In this document: positions 19,141 through 28,118 of the stretch, piece after piece
Numbering within the stretch: the first letter of the stretch is position 1
Layout of the letters: the number at the start of each line of letters is the position of its first letter
Source: Candidatus Zixiibacteriota bacterium
GTDB taxonomy: Bacteria > Zixibacteria > MSB-5A5 > GN15 > FEB-12
Assembly (NCBI GenBank): GCA_024278935.1
Contig: JAJRSF010000023.1
Coordinates: 1-64,000 of the forward strand
DNA length: 64,000 nucleotides
Direction of reading: 5' to 3'
Position numbers and translations under genes: made by a program
Notes under the pieces: generated by a model
What the model was told of the DNA's origin: nothing
The model's input: only the letters and a program-made list of their open reading frames with translations
Databases searched by the model: none

Positions 19141-21454
19141 TTACCACATTGACCAGAATTCGACACGAATTATCGATGCGATGCGATGAACGATCAAATT
19201 GTACAATGTTGTCTCACCAATTTCTATTTTCGCATAGCCGGTCATACCTTTGCGAAGTTGATCATTTTGGTTACCAACAACGACAGAAATTTTGTAACTT
19301 GCTTTGTCATGCGTATCAATAATTGCATCGCGAGGTATATGCACGACTTTCCCAGAAAAAACTTTCGATGTATACGAACGTACTTTAATCTTTACCTCTT
19401 GATTAATTCTTATTAGATCAATATCAAAATCAGAAACAGGAACCAACACTTCAATCATACTATTATCCAAGACAGATAAAAACTGATCGTCATTTTTATT
19501 CATTCGTACCGTGCCGGGGATCATAGAAATAATCGACTGGGCATCTTTTTGCGTTTGCAGAAAATGAAGTTTAGCATTTTGCTTTTCAATTTGAGATGCA
19601 ATAACAGCTTCTTCCTCAGGCTTTGGTGGAGACATGATAAGAGAGAGCGTTGCTTTTTTATTTTGCAATTCAGCTTTGGCAATTGCTGATAAAGATACTG
19701 ATGCTTTATATTTTTCTTTTGGCTCAAGGTTCTTTTCATAAAGTTCTTTTAACAACAACTCATCCCGAAGACGTTGGTCGTAGATTGCCTGCGATGCGGA
19801 CACCGCTGCTTTTGCTTCGTTCACCTCTTCTTTTTTTGGAGGTGCTTTGAGCAAAGCCATATCAGAAAGCAATTGTTCAAGAGCAGACTGTTCCGAATTT
19901 ATTTCTCTGGTCACCTGATTAGAAACAAGCACCGCCAGAGTGTCGCCTTTGGTAATATGTGCACCATCTTTTACATACTGAATCAAATCAAGAGAGCCAA
20001 GTTCAAGAGATGCCATTTGGATATAACTTGTTTTTAGTTTTGCATCATCTCCACCCTGTTGAAATTTTTTCTCAAGCAGACCAAGTTCATTTAAAAGTAA
20101 TGAGTATTCAGCAATAGGTTCCACAACAATCTCACCGGAGATACGCTGTTTCATCGGGACAAAAAACAGCACGATAATTAAGAGAGCTAAAACAACAATG
20201 TAACTTACAAGTCTAAATGGTTTTTTCATAATTTCCTTTAAGTATCTCAAGTGTGTGAAAAATCCTTTTACGAATGCGACAATATTTTTTCGCACAGCAA
20301 ACATCAAAAAGAGATATAGTAAAATTAAACCGATTGTGCCTGTTTTTTCAAGCAAAAAGGATGATAATATTGAAAGAAAATAGAGGATGATAAATAGCGT
20401 GTAAACCGATGCTAATCCTGCGTAAATGATATAAATACGCCGTTTTCGCTTGTCTACCTCGATTTTTTCTATTGGCCAGCCGAGAAGAACTCGCTTAAAA
20501 AGATTACCGACATACGAAAAAGATTTATCGCGCAGGTTCGGAATGTCTAAATAATCTGAAAGCAGGTAGTAGCCATCGAGTTTAATAAGCGGGTTTAGAT
20601 TAAAAATCGCAGTCACCCAAATGACTATGACAAGTATTTGCGAAACATCATGGATGTAAGAACCGGGAACAGTCACACGCCAAACAATCATTGTTAAGGC
20701 GAGCAGAATAATTTCGGAGTATGGTCCCGCCCATGTAACTGCGAGCCGTTGGCTTTTTTTCTCAAAGAGCCATGCATCGGAAATGTCGCAATAAAAACAA
20801 GGTTGGAAATACATGAACAGAAATCCAAACTCGTTGACCTCTCCCCCATACATTCGGCAGGTGATTGCATGGGCAAATTCATGAATGACTATCAAGACAA
20901 AAAATGCGACCATAACAGTTATTATAGTACTGACGGAATACAGATCAAAAAGTGAGACGGCAAAGTTGGTATAGTTGGTCGCAAAAAGAATCAAACCAAA
21001 AAGTATAAACAAGCCTTGAAAAAGTAGACCTACAGGAGTATGAAAAGGTTTGTAAAGTTTGCTAGTAATGTCTAATGATTTCCCCGGCTTAAATGCTTTG
21101 AATTTTATGAAGAGAAGTTTTGCAAAGAGTGATCGTTTTTTTTTCGGAGCCATAACTTTTTCGTGAGGTTGCTTGTTCGGAACGACTGTTTTCCAAAAAG
21201 AACTGTGATTCAAGCATGCCAACAAATTGCAAGACAGCATTGGCATCTATATTGGCGTTAAATTTTTCACGGAATTTTTGAGCGATTTCATCATACGATG
21301 TGACCCCATCAAGTTGTGAGATTAGCCAAAACTCGGGTGCACGAAGTCTGAAATAATTTCCGCGAAGAGGGTCTTTGATATTAACGACATCTTGTCCATC
21401 AATGACCGTTTCTGAAGTTACTAAATCATTCCGTAATTTAGCGTATTGTTCCAT
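19141..21454 (-). pseudogene. PqqD-like / M50 membrane metalloprotease / HlyD adaptor fusion, frameshifted at an A9 tract
   Basis: Two frames join into one protein. From the ATG at 21454, about 100 residues are PqqD-like (VVNIKDPLRGNYFRLRAPEF, a winged-helix peptide-binding fold). At 21136-21144 an A9 tract shifts the frame; with A8 the protein continues EKKRSLFAKLLFIKF. It then has an M50 site-2-protease core (HEFAHAITC, NLNPLIKLDGYYLLSDYLDI) in a multi-helix membrane domain and, from about residue 420, a HlyD adaptor with a long coiled coil (EEVNEAKAAVSASQAIYD). The fusion is known from peptide-export loci. The 24-residue peptide follows. The shift could be a sequence error or be bridged by transcriptional slippage on A9. 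Confidence 0.78.
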
Positions 21455-21474
21455 GATTCAAATGTACAAAAAAT

Positions 21475-21496
21475 TCAATAGTTGAGCAACTATTGA
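21475..21496 (-). terminator. Terminator of the ClC gene
   Basis: A perfect palindrome, tcaatagttg and caactattga around two bases, followed on the minus strand by ATTTTTT. It lies in the 52-base gap between the ClC gene and the PqqD-M50-HlyD gene and so also insulates the latter. Confidence 0.75.
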
Positions 21497-21506
21497 GAAA
21501 AGTATA

Positions 21507-23258
21507 TTATTTGCGGAGTGTTTCTATAAGCTGACGGTTGTAGTAGGCAACAAGGGCTTCACGATGAATAACGCCGATAACTTTATTTTCTTCGTATTCG
21601 TTTACAACAGGAAGCATTTTAAGGTCTTTGAGGTTAAACAGCTTAAATGCTTTCTCTAAATCATCATCAAAGTATATCAGGTCAGTATCAGTTTTTAATA
21701 AATCCTGTGCGATAACAAGGTAGTCAAGAGAATGTTGCGACAAGACCGAGCGGATATCCTGAAACGAGATAACCCCTTTTAAAAGCCCTCTATCATCTTG
21801 CACAACAAAATATGATTCGTTTGTGCTTTCGATCTGTTTAAAAATTTCACCCAACGGCGTCGAGGGAAGTATCGAAATATATTCTTCATTCATAATCTCT
21901 CGAACTTCATGCGATTTTAAAACATTGATATCTTTACCACCCCGAATATCAATTCCTCGTTTTGCTAATTTTATTGTATAGATAGAATGTTCAAATAATT
22001 TTCCGGCTACCAAAGCAGAAATAACAACAGTAAGCATAAGCGGTAAAATAATTCGATAGTCGGTAGTCATTTCAAAAATGATAAGCATAGCAGTCATCGG
22101 TGCGTGCGTTGTTGCGGCAACCATCCCAGCCATGCCGACCAGTGCATAAGCACCCGGCGATGCGGTCACTCCAGGGAATAAATAGGTAACTAAATATCCA
22201 TAGGCTCCCCCGGCAACAGCTCCCATAAACAGAGATGGAGCAAAAATACCACCAGAGTTACCTGAACCTAAAGTTAAACAGGTCGCAAGCATTTTTAAAA
22301 ATACAAGAACAAGAAGTAAGGCTATTCCAATTTCACCATAGAGAGTCAGCTTAATAGTTTCGTAACCATCAGCAAGAACCTGAGGATAAAAAATAGCAAG
22401 GCAACCTAAGAGTAGTCCACCGATTGCCGGTTTGAGGTATGGGGAAACTTTTAAGTCATCGAAAAAGTCTTAAACATAATCTAGAATGCGTGTGAACGAA
22501 ACCCCATAGCCACCAATCAAAACACCCATGACAATATAGAGTGGGATTTCCCATGCCGAGACTAATGAATAGCTTGGAATTTCAAAAGCCGGATGGTTGC
22601 CCATGATAGAACGAGTGACTACTGATGCGACCACCGATGATATGATAACAGGTGAAAAAGTTTTAATAGCAAAGTCGCCTAGAATAATTTCAAGCGAAAA
22701 TATTACACCTGCGATAGGTGCGTTAAAGACAGAAGTAATCCCCGCTGCTGCTCCGCAACCAACTAAGATTTTTACACGATCACCGGACATACGAAACATC
22801 TGTCCGATAGTTGAACCAATCGCTGAGCCGATTTGTACGATAGGACCTTCACGTCCTGCCGAACCACCAGAGCCGATACAAATAGCCGATGCTATCGTTT
22901 TGGCTACTGCTACCCGAGGGCGAATAATTCCGCCTAAACGAGCGACCGAGTTCATCACTTCAGGTACGCCATGTCCTTTTGCTTCTTTTGCAAATTTATA
23001 TACAATCGGACCTACTAGCAATCCACCAAGCATTGGAATTAGTGGAAGCCAGAATTTGAATCCTCGATCCCCCATAGTCTCGGTGAGGAATTCATCGGTG
23101 AGTCCAAAAAAGACCGAATTAAAATATTCGATAAGACGGATAAAACCAATAGCTCCCAAAGATGTTGCCAAGCCTACAAAAACAGCTAAAATAATCAGTA
23201 CATTGGTACCTGAAAGCTGGAACTTCTTTATCAGTTTATCTATCTTTGGTATATTCAT
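21507..23258 (-). pseudogene. ClC-family chloride channel/antiporter with CBS pair, interrupted by one in-frame TAA
   Basis: A single frame of about 583 codons from the ATG at 23258 to 21507, broken by TAA at 22470-22472. Before it: GSGGSAGREGP with the gating Glu, and repeated membrane helices. After it the frame continues in perfect register (DFFDDLKVSPYLKPAIGG), then GSGNSGGIFAPSLFMGA and two CBS domains (about the last 140 residues). The second half could start at 22292 but would lack half of each ion pathway. The family moves chloride, often against protons, across the inner membrane. The stop fits a change of one base from a Glu, Lys or Gln codon. Confidence 0.82.
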
Positions 23259-23521
23259 AATGAGACCATTATATATTCTTTTTGGATTATCACAAGAGAA
23301 AAAAGCCTCATGTTTAAAATAATAAATTAGATAAAACTAACGAGATAAAACTTGGAAGAATTCGTTGTTTAAAGCGTTTAAAATGATATTTTTGAGAGTC
23401 GTAATATTTAGCGGTGAGCAATCTAATTAGACTTGACTTTATGCCCTATTTGTGTAATTTCCATCAAGTGAAAACAATCACTTAGAGATGTGTAAACAAA
23501 CGATTTTTGAGGTTTATAAAT

Positions 23522-24670
23522 ATGACGAACAAAGCAGACGCAGTAATAATCGGCGGCGGAATTATCGGCTTAGCTGCTGCATTTTATTTAACAAAAGCAA
23601 ATTACGGAAAAGTTATTTTAGTTGAAAAAGAAGCACTCTTTGGAACCGGAGCAACAGCAAAAGCTGCCGGTGGAATCAGAGCTCAGTTCACGACTAAAGA
23701 AAATATCGAAATGTCTATGCTTTCGGAAAAACTGTTTTGCTCTTTTAAAGAAGATACCGGACATGATGCTCTCTTTGATCAAGTTGGTTATATGTTTTTG
23801 GTCAAAGATGATAAAGACGCAGTCATATTCAATAAAAGTTACGAACTTCAAAAATCTCTCGGTTTAAATATTGTCAAATTACAACCGGATGAAATCGCTC
23901 AGTATGCTCCTCATGTTTCAATCGAGGGTGTCCAGTTTGCAATGTTTTGTAAAGATGACGGTTTAGGCGATCCGCATGAATTTTTAACAGGCTATGAAAA
24001 AGGAGCAAGAGCTGCCGGATTAGAAATTGCATTTGATACCGAAGTGACCGGTATCAAACAAGTGTCCGGTAAAATAACTCAAGTACAAACATCAAACGGA
24101 AATATAGACACTCCGATGGTTATAAATTGTGCCGGTCCATTTGCGAAAAATATCGCCGCTATGGTTGGAGCTGATTTGCAAGTTGAACCGATACGCAGAC
24201 AGATTGTTACAACCGGAGAACTTTCATTCATGGAACCGTTTTTCCCAATGGTCGTAGATGTATCCTCAGGATTATATTGTCATAAAGAATCTAAAGGTAT
24301 GCTTTTGGGATGGGCTGATAAAAACGTAGAACCATCATTTGATATTTCAATAGACCCCGACTACACCGATAATATTTTGGAACGTGGTTTGGAACTTATC
24401 CCTCAACTTGAAGAAGCTTAAATTGGTAATGAGTGGGCAGGTCTCTATGAAGTAACTCCTGACCATAGAGCAATTATCGGATTTGAACCTTCGGTTGAAG
24501 GAATGTTTCACTTGGTAGGCTTCTCAGGACATGGATTCATGCACGCACCTGCTGCCGGACTAATTACTTCAGAAATTCTAACAGGAAAAACACCGTCGAT
24601 AGATATTTCTGAATACGCACCTGACCGTTTTATAAAAGGTCAGCTTATAGAAGAAACAAACGTAATTTAA
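23522..24670 (+). pseudogene. FAD-dependent amine/D-amino-acid oxidoreductase (DAO family), interrupted by one in-frame TAA
   Basis: The start is the ATG at 23522. The Rossmann FAD motif VIIGGGIIGLAAAFYL opens the protein, followed by the DAO signature GTGATAKAAGGIRAQF. TAA at 24419-24421 interrupts it; the same frame goes on for 82 codons with the conserved C-terminal FAD region (PDHRAIIGF, GFSGHGFMHAPAAG) to TAA at 24668. The layout resembles sarcosine oxidase beta and related dehydrogenases. Without the last part FAD binding would fail. The 248-base upstream gap to the divergent ClC gene holds no gene. Confidence 0.8.
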
Positions 24671-24730
24671 ATAATATGTAGGGGCTTTGTTCTTTGGTAT
24701 GAACAGAGCATAATAACTTAGGGAGTAATC

Positions 24731-25456
24731 ATGAAAAAACTTTTTATCATGACTGCTGTGCTATTAATCACAGCATCTACAATCTTTGCAGGCGAATCAT
24801 CATGCCCGGCAGACAGAGCATCAGCAATCGGCTACAATCCATTTGGAGATTTTCACCATCTTATGGCACCAGTCTGGCATACAGCTTGGGCGGAAAAAGA
24901 TTTTAAAACTCTTTTAGAGGCAGGTCCTCAGTTTGAAGAACTTTTTGTTCCAATCGCAAAAATGGAATCAAAGTTAAAATCTGAAAAACGTAACGAAGTC
25001 TTTCTGAAAAATCGTGAAGCATTTGCTGAAGCAGTCAAACTGTTTGCGGATGCTTGTAAAGCAGGCGATAAAGATAAAGCATACGAGCTAATGCCTAATT
25101 TACACGATACTTTTGAAATGACAGCATCAGCATTGCTACCTCTGCACTATCCTGAGTTTGATGGGTTCGTTATTTCTTTTAATCTGCTCAATGAAAATCA
25201 TATTCCAACGAACAATATAGATGGTATCAACGGTACTGTTGAAACTCTGCTTGCGAAAATGGATGGTCTCTGCGAAAAAACAATTCCTAGCGAAATCGTA
25301 GAATCTAAAGAAGGTATCTTAAAAGAATTTGCGGAGATACAAAAATTAGTAACTCTCATAAAAGAGTGCTGTGATAAAAAAGAGATGGATAAGCTCAAAA
25401 CTCACGCTCAAGAACTCTCTACTTTATTAGATAATTTTGTAGTTAAATTTATTTAG
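24731..25456 (+). CDS. Secreted protein of unknown function
   Basis: 241 residues with a clear signal peptide (MKKLFIMTAVLLITASTIFA, cut before GESS) and a strong tagggag ribosome site. The mature part is helical and acidic, with a His-rich stretch FHHLMAPVWHTAW near residue 40 and a second HYPEFDG region; Cys-Cys occurs late (IKECCDKKE). It looks like two four-helix-bundle halves, but no haem CxxCH motif is present. Not recognised. It follows the FAD oxidoreductase by 60 bases. Confidence 0.6.
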   Translation: MKKLFIMTAVLLITASTIFAGESSCPADRASAIGYNPFGDFHHLMAPVWHTAWAEKDFKTLLEAGPQFEELFVPIAKMESKLKSEKRNEVFLKNREAFAEAVKLFADACKAGDKDKAYELMPNLHDTFEMTASALLPLHYPEFDGFVISFNLLNENHIPTNNIDGINGTVETLLAKMDGLCEKTIPSEIVESKEGILKEFAEIQKLVTLIKECCDKKEMDKLKTHAQELSTLLDNFVVKFI

Positions 25457-25468
25457 GTAAGAAAAATA

Positions 25469-26229
25469 TTACGATTCAGTGTCGGTATCATCTCCGAGAT
25501 CAATCATTTTGGTACCGTCACTGTATTGTACAGTTTTAGGCGAAGTAAGACGCATCAGTTTTTGCGTAACCGAATTTATTTTCAAAGCTGACTCTTCGAT
25601 AGCTTTTAGTTTTTCAATCGTATTATCATCGAGATCTTCTTGTTTCATCAACAACAACTGAATATTACCAATGATAGCCTGCAGAGGATTGTTGACTTCA
25701 TGATTGACTGTTACTGCGGTTTCTAAAACAGCAACCAGTCTTTCTTTTTCAATAGATTCTTTATGAGCCTCTTCGATATTTTCAATGTTGGCAGCAGTAT
25801 AGTGTAGCGAAAGCATTCCTGAAAGAGTTTCCAAAAAGAGATCTTCAGTTACTGGAGATTGCTCCCCTTCTTGAATTCCGATAACTGCTCCGAAAACATT
25901 TTTTCTAAACATAAGTGGAAGGGTAAAAGAATGGTATGGTTGTTCTCCCCCAAACGACATATATGCAGAAACCAATTTTTGGTTCTTGCGAAGGTTTTCA
26001 TAGAGATTCGTTTCAAGGTCTGTCAGTCTTGATTGAATAAGAGGGTTCTCGGCATGAGAAACTGTCACCGTTACACTCTGCTCATTGTCCCAAAGGTACA
26101 ACGAAGCACCTTGCAGACCGACATACACACAAGTCATCTCAAGGGCAACTCTGGCAGCATCATTTATATTGCCCTCTTTTTGGCAAAAAGAGCAAGATCG
26201 GAGATAATTTTAAATTTATCTAATTTCAT
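25469..26229 (-). pseudogene. GAF sensor with histidine-kinase dimerisation helix but no ATPase domain, frameshifted
   Basis: The likely start is the ATG at 26229 (KLDKFKIISDLALFAKK); after an A5 run near 26172-26182 the frame moves back one base (expected A6) and continues EGNINDAARVALEMTCVYVG. A GAF domain (about 15-150) is followed by a HisKA-like helix with HEVNNPLQAIIGNIQLLLM, then the protein ends in an acidic tail, without N, G1 or G2 boxes. It may be a phosphotransfer partner or a decayed kinase. The convergent secreted-protein gene is 12 bases away. Confidence 0.65.
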
Positions 26230-26458
26230 ATATTTCAAGTTGTAGTTTATTCATTCAATATTCAATTGAGCAAATCAGATGCCTTAAATAGAATTTTTCT
26301 TTTACAAATCACAAGAGAATTTAAACTTCTCAAGTCGTTATACCGTAGTAGTTTGCTAAAACCTTATCATGGTCATTTTTTGAACAGGATATGAGGACAC
26401 TGTAATATAATGCATTTTCGTACAAAGAACAGATGCAAATATTAATCTTATTATATAT

Positions 26459-26487
26459 TTGACAATCAGCTCTCTTTAGGGTAGATT
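26459..26487 (+). promoter_or_regulatory. Promoter of purF
   Basis: TTGACA at 26459-26464, a 17-base spacer and TAGATT at 26482-26487, about 29 bases before the ATG at 26516. The 286-base gap upstream shows no gene, and no PurR-box or purine riboswitch was recognised. Confidence 0.65.
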
Positions 26488-26515
26488 GTGATTTCTATTT
26501 TTGAGAGGTAAGAAA

Positions 26516-27922
26516 ATGTTAGAAGAAGTAATACACGACCAATGTGGCATATTTAGCGTCTTTAACAATAAAGAAGCTGCCGACTTAACATATTTTGGAC
26601 TTTATGCACTCCAGCATAGAGGTCAGGAATCTGCCGGAATAGTAACATCTGAAGACGGCAAATTTCATTTACATAAAGGTATGGGCGAAGTCTCCGAAGT
26701 TTTTGGCGACAAATCAAACCTGGAACGCCTGACTGGAAATATGGCTGTAGGTCATACCAGATACAGCACCACGGGTGCATCTTCGATTATAAATATCCAA
26801 CCATTTATTATCACCAATAGAAATGAACGATTAGCGATTGCCCATAACGGTAATCTGACTAATGCATTTGAGCTTAGACAAAAATTAGATGCTGCCGGTT
26901 CTATTTTCCAAACTACTTCTGATTCTGAAATAATTTTACATCTTATAGCTCGCTCTAAAAAGAAAACGAGAATTGAACGGATTGCATCGGCACTCAAAAC
27001 TGTCAAAGGTGCCTATTCATTAGTATTTTTAACTGAGAATTCTATTATCGCAACGAGAGACCCGAACGGGTTTAAACCTCTTTGTATCGGGAAACTCAAA
27101 AATTCATATTTTGTGACATCTGAGACTTGTGCTTTAGATATTATCGGAGCAAAATATATTCGTGATATTGAACCTGGTGAGTTGATTGAAATAACTGACA
27201 AAGGCATAGAGTCATATTTCCCTCATCCTAAAAAAGATATCAAACCATCTTTTTGTATATTCGAATTTATTTATTTTGCTCGACCAGACTCCAGAATCTT
27301 TGGTGAAAATGTAGATAAAGTCCGCCGTCGACTCGGTAGACAACTTGCTAAAGAACATCCTGTTGAAGCTGATATTGTAATCGGTATTCCTGATTCTGCA
27401 AATACGGCAACACTTGGATATTCAGAAGAGTCCGGGATTCGTTTTGAAATCGGTCTTATTCGGAACCATTATGTTGGGCGTACATTTATTGATCCGCACC
27501 AAAAGATTCGTGACCTTGATGTAAAAGTCAAATTCAATCCTGTCAAAGGTGTCATTGAAGGTAAACGTGTTATTGTCGTTGATGATTCTATTGTCCGTGG
27601 CACAACTTGTAAAAAGCTGGTCAAACTAATTCGTGATGCCGGAGCCAAGGAAGTTCATTTCCGAGTTTCGTCCCCTCCGATTATCTCCCCTTGTTTTTTC
27701 GGGATTGATATGCCAACCAAAGATGAGCTGATAGGTGCCAATTATACCGTTGCGCAGATTGAAAAATTGCTCGGTGTAGATTCATTACGCTATTTATCTC
27801 TTGATGGAATGGTTTCGATGCCGTCTTTGCCGAACAAGAATTTCTGCTCTGGTTGTTTTACCGGAAAATATCCGTTGAAAACTCCTCAGGAAAACGGAAA
27901 AAAACGGATAATCAAGATTTAA
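26516..27922 (+). CDS. purF: Amidophosphoribosyltransferase
   Basis: 468 residues from the ATG at 26516 (ribosome site gagaggtaag). An N-terminal glutamine amidotransferase class II domain begins at the catalytic Cys of DQCGIFSVF after an eight-residue propeptide, with ALQHRGQESAGI, VGHTRYSTTG and THN-type residues. The C-terminal phosphoribosyltransferase domain has the PRPP loop VIVVDDSIVRGTT. Cysteines near the C-terminus (FCSGCFTG) match the [4Fe-4S] type of the Bacillus enzyme. It makes 5-phosphoribosylamine, the first committed step of purine synthesis. Length and motifs are normal. Confidence 0.95.
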   Translation: MLEEVIHDQCGIFSVFNNKEAADLTYFGLYALQHRGQESAGIVTSEDGKFHLHKGMGEVSEVFGDKSNLERLTGNMAVGHTRYSTTGASSIINIQPFIITNRNERLAIAHNGNLTNAFELRQKLDAAGSIFQTTSDSEIILHLIARSKKKTRIERIASALKTVKGAYSLVFLTENSIIATRDPNGFKPLCIGKLKNSYFVTSETCALDIIGAKYIRDIEPGELIEITDKGIESYFPHPKKDIKPSFCIFEFIYFARPDSRIFGENVDKVRRRLGRQLAKEHPVEADIVIGIPDSANTATLGYSEESGIRFEIGLIRNHYVGRTFIDPHQKIRDLDVKVKFNPVKGVIEGKRVIVVDDSIVRGTTCKKLVKLIRDAGAKEVHFRVSSPPIISPCFFGIDMPTKDELIGANYTVAQIEKLLGVDSLRYLSLDGMVSMPSLPNKNFCSGCFTGKYPLKTPQENGKKRIIKI

Positions 27923-28025
27923 GACCTGCCCCTATTCAAACGACCAAAATTGCCGATAAAGATATAGTAGCAAAGCAATTAGAGATTGGTTATGTTTATT
28001 ATTAAATCCAACAAATTGCTTTAAT

Positions 28026-28055
28026 TTGACAATTATGATTGAAAAAGTATATTAC
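28026..28055 (+). promoter_or_regulatory. Promoter-like sequence of the subtilase gene
   Basis: TTGACA at 28026-28031, an 18-base spacer and TATTAC at 28050-28055, about 65 bases before the start codon. Confidence 0.5.
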
Positions 28056-28118
28056 AATCGTACGTAACTTTTACATATCATTTTTGAACCACTACTATAA
28101 CATTTTGGAGCAGTCATT

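Noticed and set aside
21141-21246. Alternative N-terminus of the M50-HlyD protein in its own frame
   Set aside because: This stretch has no ribosome site and is the shadow of the PqqD-coding frame; removing one A joins the two natural sequences.
22597-23322. A 241-codon plus-strand frame opposite the ClC gene
   Set aside because: It is the antisense shadow of a clearly conserved membrane protein and has no family features.
23462-23483. Small inverted repeat aagtga/tcactt upstream of the FAD oxidoreductase
   Set aside because: Only six base pairs, no second copy and no regulator nearby; it could be chance.
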